From NCBI GenBank assembly GCA_022827945.1, contig JAJEIT010000010.1, forward strand, positions 1 through 39,903: DNA of 39,903 bases. Direction: 5' to 3'. The translations under genes and the position numbers were made by a program. Source of the stretch: Dehalococcoidia bacterium. Lineage in GTDB: Bacteria > Chloroflexota > Dehalococcoidia > Tepidiformales > Tepidiformaceae. Under the pieces are notes generated by a model. It was not told the DNA's origin and made no database searches. It was given only the letters and a program-made list of their open reading frames with translations. How positions within the stretch are numbered: the stretch's first letter is position 1; each line of letters starts with the position of its first letter. This document shows positions 16,820-25,371 of the stretch, one piece after another.

Positions 16820-18742
16820 ATGCGCGATCGAGACAACTACTGGCTTCGCCTTCGTGGGCGTCGCCTCAGCCGTCGTGGCTTCCTGGCTGGAACCGGCGTA
16901 GCCGCCGCCGGGTCGGCGGCGATCCTCGCTGGCTGCGGCGACGACGACGATGACGACGACGACGCTGCTGCCCCGGCTGCCACGCAGGCCGCCGCCACGC
17001 AGGCCGCCGCCGCGACACAGGCCGCCGCTGATGACGACGACGCGGCCGCCGATGCTGACGCCGAAGCCGAAGCCACGCAGGCTGCCGCTGCAGCGGAGGA
17101 AGCGCCTGCGGGCGGTCCCAAGCGCGGTGGCACGTACCGCTCCTGGAAGCGGACGGAAGACATGGGTATGGATCCCGCCGTCTTCCACACCGACAACCAG
17201 GAAGTCGTCTACCAGGTCTACAACCACCTGCTCGACTTCCAGGTGAGCAAGGGCACCTTCTCGCTGGACGGCGTCGTCGGCTACGAGCAGGTCGACGACA
17301 CCACGCTCGTGTGGAGCCTGCGCGAGGGCATGCAGTTCCACAATGGCGACCCCGTCACCTCCGAGGATGTCGCCTTCACCATCGAGCGGCCCCCCGAGCT
17401 GCTCGCCTCCTTGGGCGCCACCCACGTGCCCGCCAGCATCTACAACTACTTCGACAGCATCGTGCCGGTCGACGCCACGCACGTCCAGGAGAACTGGACC
17501 GGGCCTCGCGCCGACGCCCTGCTCCATCGCTCCCGCCAGTACTTCGGCATGATCAACAAGAAGCTGGTGCTGGCCCAGCCCGACCAGACGGGCCAGGAGC
17601 ACGTGCGCGGCATGGCCGCCGGGCCGTACATCCTCTCCGAGCGCAGCGCCGAGGGAACCCACCTCGTCCGCAACCCGGACTACTACTCCCATCCCAACCC
17701 CGATGACGGCTTCGTCGAGGACGGGCCCTACATCGACGAGTACGACGTCCGTATCGTCGCCGACAACGTGACGGCGCGGTCCCTGCTCGAAAGCGGCGAC
17801 CTCGACGCCTACGGCTCCATCGACGCCCTCGAGGCGGAGGGGCTGGAGGGCAACCCGAACGTGGCGGTCGAGGGCGCGCCCGCCGGCGGCTGGGCCGTTC
17901 TCGGGTTCGACGGAGGCAAGTGGCGCGATGAGCGGGCACGGAAGGCGCTCCGCAACGCGTTCAACTACCAGGCCTTCATCAACAGCATCCACGCCGGCAA
18001 CGCAAGGTTGCAGGCGCCCCTCACCATCATCAACGCCCGCTTCCAGCGCCTCACCCAGGAGGACCTGGCTGGCTACTACAACTACGACCCCGACGAGGCC
18101 CGGGCTCTCTGGGAGGCCGCCAAGAGCGACGCTGCCTCCCGCGGCGAGGACCAGGCGAAGTACGACTCCATCTACGAGTACGTCGACATTCACACCATCC
18201 AGGGGCCGGCCTACCTCGCCATCGCCGAGTTCGCCGCCACCAACCTCACCGAGGTGCTCGGCACCACCTTCGAGGTGTCCAGCGCGGACATCCAGACTTG
18301 GGTGAGCGCCGCCAACGACAACACCGACGACGTGAAGCCCTGGGGCCTGCTCCAGAGCGGCACCGGCGTCGGTGGTGGTACCGACGGCGCTCCCGACGCG
18401 TCCTACCTCTCGTGGTTCGATCCCCAGCAGTACGGCAGTGTCGCGTTCAACTTCCGAACCGACTCGCCGCACCCCGAGATCGCCGAAGGCTCCGCCCACG
18501 TCGGCGAGCAGATGCTCGCGCAGACGCAGGAGCTGGACCACGAGACCCGCGTCCAGATCATCACCGACCTGCAGCGCTGGATTCTCGACCGCGCCTGGGG
18601 CATCTTCACGATGCCGATGGCCGCCGAGTCCTACCTCGCCGTCAGCTCGCGCCTGCGAGACTACGGCAAGGACGACTGGTTCAACGCCTACTCCGGCAAC
18701 AACACGCCGCGCCGCGAGGCGGCCTGGCTGGACGACGCCTAG
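16820..18742 (+). CDS. Tat-exported lipoprotein, family 5 extracellular solute-binding protein
   Basis: 640 residues. A twin-arginine signal (RRGFLAG, 18-24) and a lipobox LAGC (Cys39) show export in folded form and lipid anchoring. Residues 41-95 are an extended low-complexity spacer with eight consecutive Asp followed by Ala-Thr-Gln repeats. The SBP_bac_5 domain begins near residue 100 with KRGGTYRSW and includes YNHLLDF, TTLVWSLREGMQFHNGDPVT, the classic family motif, and GPYILSERSAEG. GGGGAGGG lies seven bases before the ATG. It captures a solute for the two upstream permeases; the ligand is not evident. Confidence 0.95.
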   Translation: MRDRDNYWLRLRGRRLSRRGFLAGTGVAAAGSAAILAGCGDDDDDDDDAAAPAATQAAATQAAAATQAAADDDDAAADADAEAEATQAAAAAEEAPAGGPKRGGTYRSWKRTEDMGMDPAVFHTDNQEVVYQVYNHLLDFQVSKGTFSLDGVVGYEQVDDTTLVWSLREGMQFHNGDPVTSEDVAFTIERPPELLASLGATHVPASIYNYFDSIVPVDATHVQENWTGPRADALLHRSRQYFGMINKKLVLAQPDQTGQEHVRGMAAGPYILSERSAEGTHLVRNPDYYSHPNPDDGFVEDGPYIDEYDVRIVADNVTARSLLESGDLDAYGSIDALEAEGLEGNPNVAVEGAPAGGWAVLGFDGGKWRDERARKALRNAFNYQAFINSIHAGNARLQAPLTIINARFQRLTQEDLAGYYNYDPDEARALWEAAKSDAASRGEDQAKYDSIYEYVDIHTIQGPAYLAIAEFAATNLTEVLGTTFEVSSADIQTWVSAANDNTDDVKPWGLLQSGTGVGGGTDGAPDASYLSWFDPQQYGSVAFNFRTDSPHPEIAEGSAHVGEQMLAQTQELDHETRVQIITDLQRWILDRAWGIFTMPMAAESYLAVSSRLRDYGKDDWFNAYSGNNTPRREAAWLDDA

Positions 18743-18777
18743 ACCGGCTCCCGCCGGTAGCGCCGGAACCGACCGAG

Positions 18778-18808
18778 GGCCCCGGGGAACATCCCCGGGG
18801 CCTTCTTT
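18778..18808 (+). terminator. Intrinsic terminator of the ABC transporter operon
   Basis: Arms GGCCCCGGGGA (18778-18788) and TCCCCGGGGCC (18792-18802) pair perfectly over 11 bases around an ACA loop, and TTCTTT follows. It separates the transporter operon from hisZ. Confidence 0.85.
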
Positions 18809-18864
18809 GCGCCCGCGAGTGTTGGCGGCGGCTACGTGGGAACCCGCTACACTGGCGAATAGCC

Positions 18865-20082
18865 ATGCCCGACCCGATAGCCCCTGTCGTGACCCCCTCC
18901 GCGGTCCCCGTCCCACGCGCCCGCGGTATGCGTGATCTGCTCCCCGACCAGATGCGCGCCTTCCGTCACGTCGAGGACGCGTTCCGCCAGGTCGCCCGGC
19001 ACTGGGGCTACGAGGAGATCCGCACGCCCACGGTCGAGAGCTACAGCCTTTTCACCTCCGCCGGCGCCCTCTCACCGGAGATGCTCGCCGGCGCCTACAC
19101 CTTCCTCGATTGGGACGGCTGGAGCGGCGAACGCGTCATGCTCCGCTACGACTCGACCATTCCCGTCGCCCGCGCCGCCGCCGATGCCGGCATCGAGCCC
19201 CCCGCCCGTCTCCTCTACGTCCAGAGCGTCTTCCGCGGCGCCGAGGGCGAGGACTGGCAGTGCGGCCTCGAGTACCTCGGCGCCCCGCCCGTCGTAGGCG
19301 ACCTCGAAGTGCTCGCCGTCGCCGCCGACACGTTCGCCGCGCTCTCCCTGCCCGTCGACCTCCGCCTCACCCACGCCGGCGTTGCCCGCGCCGCCGTCGA
19401 CGCGGCCGGTCTCACCGACGTGCTCGCCCGCCGCGCCCTCCTCGACGATGTCGCCGGAAACGGCCTCGCGGCCGTTCAGGGCGCCTTTGCCGGCGACCCT
19501 GCCGCTCTCGCCTTCGTCCAGGCGGCGCTTGGCGGCTCGGGCGAGCTCGCCCTCGTCGACAACCTGATCGCCCTCGCGCGGACCGGCCTCCCCGGTGCCT
19601 CCGCCCCGCTGCAGGAGCTGCGAGAGGTCGCCGCCGCCCTCGTTGCCACCGGTCGCGCTGTCGCCATCGACTTCACCCTCCCCTTCGACTTCGACTACTA
19701 CTCCGGCGTCACCTGGGAGTTGCGCGGCGACGGTGGCGCCTGGGGACGTGGTGGCCGCTACCAGCCCGCCGGCCCGGGAGCCCCCGAGAGCGCCTGCGGC
19801 TTCGCCCTCGACGCCGACCGGCTCTCGGGGCACTTCGCCGACGCACCCTCACGCGGCGCCTCCGTGGCCATCGTCGCCGAGCGCGAGGCCGGCCTTGCCG
19901 GCGCCCTCCGCCTGGCCAGTTCCCTGCACCGCCACGGCATCTCCGCCGCCCTCGGCGACGCCCGAGATGCCTCCATCCACCTCATCGTCGGGCCGGAAGG
20001 CATCTCCGCCTCGTCCTCCACCTCCTCTCTCGACCGCGCCACCCTCGACGAGGTGGTGCAGTTCGTGCTGCAGCACAAATGA
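18865..20082 (+). CDS. hisZ: ATP phosphoribosyltransferase regulatory subunit
   Basis: 405 residues related to histidyl-tRNA synthetase. It has the class II synthetase-like motif PRARGMRDLLPDQMRAF, YEEIRTPTVESYSLFTSA, the motif-2-like region LLYVQSVFRGAEGEDWQCGL and FDFDYYSGVTWELRG. It lacks the C-terminal anticodon-binding domain of a full HisS; only a short tail remains. With its partner this forms the hetero-octameric first enzyme of histidine synthesis and mediates feedback by histidine. Its stop overlaps the hisG start as ATGA, so the two subunits are translationally coupled. A TACACT box at 18848-18853 is a possible -10; with it the leader would be only a few bases. Confidence 0.92.
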   Translation: MPDPIAPVVTPSAVPVPRARGMRDLLPDQMRAFRHVEDAFRQVARHWGYEEIRTPTVESYSLFTSAGALSPEMLAGAYTFLDWDGWSGERVMLRYDSTIPVARAAADAGIEPPARLLYVQSVFRGAEGEDWQCGLEYLGAPPVVGDLEVLAVAADTFAALSLPVDLRLTHAGVARAAVDAAGLTDVLARRALLDDVAGNGLAAVQGAFAGDPAALAFVQAALGGSGELALVDNLIALARTGLPGASAPLQELREVAAALVATGRAVAIDFTLPFDFDYYSGVTWELRGDGGAWGRGGRYQPAGPGAPESACGFALDADRLSGHFADAPSRGASVAIVAEREAGLAGALRLASSLHRHGISAALGDARDASIHLIVGPEGISASSSTSSLDRATLDEVVQFVLQHK

Positions 20083-21545
20083 GCAGCCCCGGAGCCCCGC
20101 TCGGCCTCGCCGTGCCGACCGGTTCGCTGCGCGAGCCCGTGGGTGAGCTGCTTGCGGCGCGCGGTCTCGTGCTGGACGGCTACGAGGCCGGCTCCCGGCT
20201 CCTGCGCTCCGAGGTGAACGACCGCGGCTTCCGCTTCCGCGTCTTCCGCGAGCGCGACATCCCCATCCAGGTCGCCCTCGGCAACTACGACCTCGGCATC
20301 TGCAGCGATGTCTGGGTGGCCGAGCTGCAGGCACGCTTCCCCGGCCAGCAGGTCGTGCGCGTGGGAGCCCTGCCCGGACCCGCGACCGAGGTCTGGCTGT
20401 GCGCCTCCCCCGCCGCCGGGCTTGTCCCCGGCGAGGTCCCCGACCCCCGCTCCCTCGACGGCGTCCGCCTCGCGACCGAGCTCCCCAACCTCACCGACCT
20501 CCTCGCAGCCCGCCTCCGCCTTCCCCGCTACACCCTCCTCGACCTCTACGGCTCGGTCGAGGCCTATCCCCCCGAGGATGCCGACCTTGCCGTCGTCGCT
20601 GCGCCTGATGCTGCCGGTGTCGAGGCGCTCGGCCTCGTACCGCTCCACCGCCTCTTCCGCGGTGGCGTCGCCGTCGTGGCGAACGCCGACTCGCTCCGCA
20701 CGCGCGACTGCAGCGCCGTCGTCGAGCCGCTTACGCCGGCGTTCGTCCCCAGTGAGGCTGCCCTGACCCTCCCCGATCGCGCCACCGATGTGCCTCTTGG
20801 CCGCGTTGCGCGCGATACGAGCGTGCTCCGCCTCGCCCTTCCCGACGGGCACGCCCAGCGCCACACCTTCGCCGCCCTCGCCGATGCGGGCCTTGCGTTC
20901 GACGGCTACGGGGAACGCGACTTCGTTCGCCGCCCCACATCTCCCATCGAGGGCATCGAGGTGAAGGTGGTGCGCCCCCAGGACATGCCCGCCCTTGTCG
21001 CGATTGGCGCCTTCGATATCGCCGTCAGCGGCGTTGACCGCCTGCGCGAACACCTCGCCTTCTTCCCCGGCTCCCCCGTCGAGATGGCGCTCGACCTGCG
21101 CCGCAGCCGCTACCGCATCGGCCCCGTCGTCCACGACGACTTCCCCGCCGAGACCACGCAGGAAGCGCTCGCGATCTGGTCGCGTCTCGGTCGCCCGGTC
21201 CGCATCGCCAGCGAGTTCCCGGGCCTCGCCGAGGAGTGGGCGCGCGAGCTGCGCCTTCCCCACACCGCCATCATCCCCATCGCTGGCGCCAGCGAGGCGT
21301 TCGTGCCCGAAGACGCCGACATCCTCGTCGAGGGCACCGAGACCGGCACGAGCCTGCGCGTGAACAACCTCCGCATGCTCGACCCCTTCCTCGACTCCAC
21401 GAACTGCGTCATCGCCTCCACGAACCCGCGGACCTCCCGCCGTGACCTGCTCGACACGCTCCTCGACCGGCTCCGCGATGGCGTTCGCGCCGCTGCCCTG
21501 AAGGAGGCCGGGGCGGTGCCGCAGGGGGCCCAGGGAGGCGCCTGA
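20079..21545 (+). CDS. hisG: ATP phosphoribosyltransferase, two HisG domains in tandem
   Basis: 488 residues, more than twice the 210 or so of a short-form HisG. Residues 1 to about 230 form one HisG-like domain (LAVPTGSLREPVGELL, RERDIPIQVALGNYDLGI). Residues about 247-470 form a second (LRLALPDGHAQRHTFAALADAGL, DMPALVAIGAFDIAVSGVD). The PRPP-binding loop is intact in the second copy, GTETGTSL at 419-426. The equivalent place in the first copy reads DADLAVVAAPDAAG near 169 and has no such loop. The enzyme condenses ATP and PRPP in the first step of histidine synthesis. I infer that only the C-terminal copy is catalytic. It overlaps hisZ (ATGA) and the next gene (TGATG). Confidence 0.85.
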   Translation: MSSPGAPLGLAVPTGSLREPVGELLAARGLVLDGYEAGSRLLRSEVNDRGFRFRVFRERDIPIQVALGNYDLGICSDVWVAELQARFPGQQVVRVGALPGPATEVWLCASPAAGLVPGEVPDPRSLDGVRLATELPNLTDLLAARLRLPRYTLLDLYGSVEAYPPEDADLAVVAAPDAAGVEALGLVPLHRLFRGGVAVVANADSLRTRDCSAVVEPLTPAFVPSEAALTLPDRATDVPLGRVARDTSVLRLALPDGHAQRHTFAALADAGLAFDGYGERDFVRRPTSPIEGIEVKVVRPQDMPALVAIGAFDIAVSGVDRLREHLAFFPGSPVEMALDLRRSRYRIGPVVHDDFPAETTQEALAIWSRLGRPVRIASEFPGLAEEWARELRLPHTAIIPIAGASEAFVPEDADILVEGTETGTSLRVNNLRMLDPFLDSTNCVIASTNPRTSRRDLLDTLLDRLRDGVRAAALKEAGAVPQGAQGGA

Positions 21546-22303
21546 TGCCGCCCATCACCCTCCACATGATCCTCGCCCGGAGGCTCGGCGAGGCGGTCCC
21601 CGAAGATGCCCTTGCTTCGGATTCCGGGCACTACCTGCTGGGAGCCACGGCCCCCGACATCCGCATCCTCACCCGTGCCGACCGGCGCACGACCCACTTC
21701 TTCGACCTCTCCGTCTTCGAGCACCAGGACTCCGTCGCGGGCTTCTTCGAGGCGCACGGTCGCCTCGCCGACCCCGCCCGCCTTAACGAGGAAACACGCG
21801 CCTTCGTGGCCGGGTACCTCACCCATCTCGTCCTCGATGAACAGTACATAACGAGGATCTATCGCCGCTTCTTCTACCCCCACGACACGATGGGGGGCGC
21901 CCTGCGCGCGAATGTCATGGACCGCCTCCTCCAGTTCGAACTCGAGCGCGCCCACGGCGACGAGGAGCTCCGGACCGATATCTGCGATGCGCTCGCCTGC
22001 ACCATCGACACCATCGACGCTGGCTTCGTTGATGCCGAGACGCTCGAACGCTGGCGGCAGGTCGCCAGCGACATCACCGCCCGCGGCATGGACTGGGATC
22101 GCGCCCGGGGCATGATCGAGAACCACCTCCGCCGCAGCGGCGTCGACGAATCCGGGGGAGAGCTAACCGGCTTCCTCGATTCGCTCCCCGACCTGCTCGG
22201 TGAGACAATCGGCCACGTGACGAGCGCGGAGGTCGATGCCTTCATCGAGCGCTCCACCGAAGCCGCCGCCGCCGCCGTCGCGAGGTACCTCGAATGCGGA
22301 TAG
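21545..22303 (+). CDS. Zinc-dependent phospholipase C-like protein within the his operon
   Basis: 252 residues, helical throughout. It opens with ITLHMILARRLGE, then GHYLLGATAPDIR, RRTTHFFDLS and FVAGYLTHLVLDEQYI. His and Asp residues at these spacings resemble the metal-binding pattern of the zinc-dependent phospholipase C/S1-P1-like fold, often annotated as zinc-dependent phospholipase C family protein in Chloroflexota. There is no signal peptide, so it should act inside the cell. It starts on the last base of the hisG stop and overlaps hisD by ten bases, so it is locked into the operon. A role in histidine synthesis is not known for the family; a phosphatase role is speculative. Confidence 0.65.
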   Translation: MPPITLHMILARRLGEAVPEDALASDSGHYLLGATAPDIRILTRADRRTTHFFDLSVFEHQDSVAGFFEAHGRLADPARLNEETRAFVAGYLTHLVLDEQYITRIYRRFFYPHDTMGGALRANVMDRLLQFELERAHGDEELRTDICDALACTIDTIDAGFVDAETLERWRQVASDITARGMDWDRARGMIENHLRRSGVDESGGELTGFLDSLPDLLGETIGHVTSAEVDAFIERSTEAAAAAVARYLECG

Positions 22304-23619
22304 TCCGGAACGCCGAGGAAGGTCGCCGTACGCTCCTCGCCCGTGCCCCGCTCGAGGGCGACGACCTGCCGCTCGAGATGCGCGAGACCACCTTTCGCAC
22401 GTTCGGCAAGGAGCTCGAGCCCGACGAGGTCGTCCGCCGCATCATTCGCGACGTGCGCGAGGACGGCGATAACGCAATCCGTTACTACAACGGCCGCATC
22501 GATGGCGCCCAGGTCGAGGATCTGCGCGTCTCCGAGGACGAGATGCGCGCCGCCCACGACCAGGTCGCGCCCGAGGTTGTCGAAGCGCTCAACTTCGCTG
22601 CCGGACGCATCCGCGCCTACCACGAGCAGCAGCTCCGGGGCGCCGTCGTCGACTTCCAGCTGAACGGCCTCGGCCAGCTCACGCGCGCCATCCAGCGCGC
22701 CGCCATCTACGTGCCCGGCAGCGCCGCGCCCCTGCCCAGCACCGTGCTCATGTGCGCGATCCCGGCACGCATCGCGGGCGTCGACGAGGTCTACCTCGGC
22801 AGTCCCGTCCTGCCCGACGGCTCCGTGCCGCCCGTCAAGCTCGTGGCTGCCGAGATCGCCGGCGTCGACGGCGTCTTCAAGGCGGGTGGCGCGCAGGCCA
22901 TCGCCGCCTTCGCCTACGGCACCGAGACCATCCCGAAGGTCGACAAGATCTGCGGCCCCGGGAACCTCTTCGTCACCCTTGCGAAGAAGCAGGTCTACGG
23001 CGACGTCGGCATCGATGCCGTCTACGGCCCCACCGAGACGATGATCATCGCCGACGAGAGCGCCGACCCCGAGCTCGTCGCCTCCGACCTCCTCGCCCAG
23101 GCTGAGCACGACCGCCTCGCCAGCCCCATCCTGCTGACGCCCTCGCACCACCTCGCCGAGCAGGTGGGCGCGGCCATCCGCCGCCAGCTGCGTGACCTCG
23201 ACCGCAGCAAGATCGCGAACGAGGCCATCGAGACCCGGGGCGGCTGCATCCTCGTGAACGACATCGACCACGCCATCGAGCTCGCCAACGAGTACGCCCC
23301 CGAGCACCTCTGCCTGCTAGTCGAGCACGCGTCCGCCTACGCCATGAAGGTGCGGAACGCCGGCGGCCTCTTCCTCGGCGAGAACTCTCCCGAGGCGGTC
23401 GGCGACTACACCGCCGGACCGAGCCACACCATGCCCACCGGCGGCAGCGCCCGCTGGAGCTCGCCCCTGGGTGTGAGCGACTTCCTCAAGACCGTCAGCC
23501 TCGTGAACATCCCCCCCGAGGACGTGGAGGAGCTTGCCGAGGCCGCCCGCGTCATCGCCCGGGCCGAAGGGCTCGACGGACACGCCGCCTCCGTCGAGCG
23601 CCGCCTCCAGGGCCGCTAG
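22294..23619 (+). CDS. hisD: Histidinol dehydrogenase
   Basis: 441 residues, the normal length. The protein catalyses the last two steps of histidine synthesis, histidinol to histidine, with NAD and Zn. Diagnostic elements are YVPGSAAPLPSTVLM, the KVDKICGPGN segment, IADESADPELVASDLLAQAEHD with the zinc-binding Gln and His, EYAPEHLCL with the catalytic Glu-His, and GDYTAGPSHTMPTGGSARW. The ATG lies within the end of the preceding gene, a ten-base overlap. hisC follows after 11 bases. Confidence 0.97.
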   Translation: MRIVRNAEEGRRTLLARAPLEGDDLPLEMRETTFRTFGKELEPDEVVRRIIRDVREDGDNAIRYYNGRIDGAQVEDLRVSEDEMRAAHDQVAPEVVEALNFAAGRIRAYHEQQLRGAVVDFQLNGLGQLTRAIQRAAIYVPGSAAPLPSTVLMCAIPARIAGVDEVYLGSPVLPDGSVPPVKLVAAEIAGVDGVFKAGGAQAIAAFAYGTETIPKVDKICGPGNLFVTLAKKQVYGDVGIDAVYGPTETMIIADESADPELVASDLLAQAEHDRLASPILLTPSHHLAEQVGAAIRRQLRDLDRSKIANEAIETRGGCILVNDIDHAIELANEYAPEHLCLLVEHASAYAMKVRNAGGLFLGENSPEAVGDYTAGPSHTMPTGGSARWSSPLGVSDFLKTVSLVNIPPEDVEELAEAARVIARAEGLDGHAASVERRLQGR

Positions 23620-23630
23620 CGAGCCGCACC

Positions 23631-24710
23631 GTGGACCTCCGCCGCTACCTCCGGGACGACATCGACGATCTCGCGCATTACGCGCCCGTACAGCCCCTCG
23701 ACGTGCTCGCGGACGAGATCGGCGTGCCCGTCGACCAGCTCGTCAAGCTGGACGCCAACGAGAACCTCTACGGCGCCCCCGAGGCCGTCCGTGAGGCGGC
23801 CGCTGCTGCCCCCCTCCACATCTACCCCGACCCCGACCAGACCGGGCTCCGTTCCGACATTGCCGGGTACCTCGGCGTCCGCCCCGAGAACGTGGTCGCC
23901 GGCTCCGGCTCCGACGACTTGCTCGATGTCGTCCTGCGCCTCACCCTCCCTGACGCGACTGCCACGGCCACCCCGACGTTCGGCATGTACAGCTTCCTCA
24001 GCGGCGTCGCCGGTATCCGCCACGTTGAGGTGCCCCGCACAGCCGGCTACGCGCTCGACCTCCCCGGCCTCCGCGCCGCCGTCGAGAACGGCGCCGGCGT
24101 CGTCTTCATCGCCTCGCCCAACAACCCCACCGGGAACGCGGCCGGCCTCGAGGAGATCGAGGCGCTCTGCGCGCTCGACGCCCTCATCGTCGTCGACGAG
24201 GCCTACGCCGAGTTCGCAGGCACCAGCGCCGTCCCCCTGCTCGATGCTCACCCCAACCTCGTCGTCATGCGCACCTTCAGCAAGTGGGCCGGGCTCGCTG
24301 GCTTGCGCGTTGGCTACGCCGTCGCGCACGCTGACCTTGTGGAACCGATGCTCGCCATCAAACAGCCCTACAACGTCAACGCTGCCGCCGACGCCGCCGC
24401 GCGCGCCGCGCTCACCCACCGCGACGAGCTCCTTGCGAACGTGCGCACCATCGTCGCCGAGCGCGACCGCCTCTCCCGGGAGGTCGGCGCCCTTGGCTGG
24501 ATCGACCCCCACCCCTCCGACGCCAACTTCGTGCTCTTCGACGTGAAGGCTGGCGACTCTGGCGAGATCGCCGCCGCCCTCCGCCGGCGTGGCGTCCTCG
24601 TGCGTCGCTACGACCGCCCCGACCTCGCGAACAAGCTGCGCATCAGCGCCGGACGCCCCCGCGACACCGACCGCCTGCTCGAAGCCCTCAAGGAGGTCGC
24701 CCCCCGATGA
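23631..24710 (+). CDS. hisC: Histidinol-phosphate aminotransferase
   Basis: 359 residues with a GTG start, 11 bases after hisD. It belongs to class I/II PLP aminotransferases: VKLDANENLYGAPEAV is the substrate-binding N-terminus, SPNNPTGN and VVDEAYAEF contact the cofactor, and Lys218 in RTFSKWAGLAGLRVGYA forms the Schiff base. A late Arg in NKLRISAGRP binds the substrate phosphate or carboxylate. It converts imidazole-acetol phosphate to histidinol phosphate. Its stop overlaps the hisB start as ATGA. Confidence 0.95.
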   Translation: MDLRRYLRDDIDDLAHYAPVQPLDVLADEIGVPVDQLVKLDANENLYGAPEAVREAAAAAPLHIYPDPDQTGLRSDIAGYLGVRPENVVAGSGSDDLLDVVLRLTLPDATATATPTFGMYSFLSGVAGIRHVEVPRTAGYALDLPGLRAAVENGAGVVFIASPNNPTGNAAGLEEIEALCALDALIVVDEAYAEFAGTSAVPLLDAHPNLVVMRTFSKWAGLAGLRVGYAVAHADLVEPMLAIKQPYNVNAAADAAARAALTHRDELLANVRTIVAERDRLSREVGALGWIDPHPSDANFVLFDVKAGDSGEIAAALRRRGVLVRRYDRPDLANKLRISAGRPRDTDRLLEALKEVAPR

Positions 24711-25300
24711 GTGACCGCACCGCCACCGTCAGCCGTCAGACCGCGGAAACGACCATCGCCATCACCGTCGACCTCGACGGGACGGGCCAGTTCGAGATCG
24801 CGACGGGTCTGGGCTTCTTCGACCACATGCTCAGCCACATCGCCAAGCACGGCGTCTTCGACGTCTCCATCAAGGCCGAGGGCGACCTCCACGTCGATGC
24901 CCACCACACGGTCGAGGACACCGCCCTCGCGCTCGGCGAGGCCTTCCGTGAGGCCCTCGGTGACAAGGCGGGCATCGTGCGCGCCGGTTCGGCGCACATG
25001 CCCCTCGACGAGGCCCTCGCCTTCGCCGCCGTCGACCTGAGCGGCCGCCCCTACGCCGAGCTCGACCTGCGCCTGCTCGGCCGCACCGTCGGCGAGTTGC
25101 CCGCCGACTTGCTCGCGCACTTCCTCGAGTCGTTCGCCGCCTCCCTCGGTGCAAACCTGCACGTCCGCACCCTCGCCGGCGCCAACGACCACCACAAGGC
25201 CGAGGCCTGCTTCAAGGCGCTCGCTCGCGCCCTCGACGCCGCCACCCGCATCGACCCGCGCCGCGGCGGCGACCTGCCCTCCACCAAGGGCGCCCTCTAG
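24707..25300 (+). CDS. hisB: Imidazoleglycerol-phosphate dehydratase
   Basis: 197 residues, the size of the monofunctional plant/actinobacterial form, without the N-terminal phosphatase found in enterobacteria. The metal-binding His-rich motifs are clear: GFFDHMLSHIAKHG, DAHHTVEDTALALG and the C-terminal LAGANDHHKAEACFKALARA. Mn-dependent dehydration of imidazole-glycerol phosphate occurs in a 24-mer. It is the last his gene of this cluster; hisH, hisA, hisF and hisI/E are absent and must lie elsewhere. Confidence 0.97.
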   Translation: MSDRTATVSRQTAETTIAITVDLDGTGQFEIATGLGFFDHMLSHIAKHGVFDVSIKAEGDLHVDAHHTVEDTALALGEAFREALGDKAGIVRAGSAHMPLDEALAFAAVDLSGRPYAELDLRLLGRTVGELPADLLAHFLESFAASLGANLHVRTLAGANDHHKAEACFKALARALDAATRIDPRRGGDLPSTKGAL

Positions 25301-25324
25301 CCGTTCACGTTCGGTTGCATTCGT

Positions 25325-25353
25325 TTGACAGCCCGCGCGGGCGCGTTGACCAT
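25325..25353 (+). promoter_or_regulatory. Possible promoter of the NUDIX-MurE genes
   Basis: TTGACA at 25325-25330 is a perfect -35. GACCAT at 25348-25353 is a weak -10 at 17 bases. It lies between hisB and the NUDIX start at 25372. Confidence 0.4.
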
Positions 25354-25371
25354 GCCCCGCGAGTCGACTGC

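Noticed and set aside
16643-18916. 757-residue minus-strand frame across the binding-protein gene
   Set aside because: It is antisense to a clear Tat-exported solute-binding protein and has no start signal or recognisable domain.
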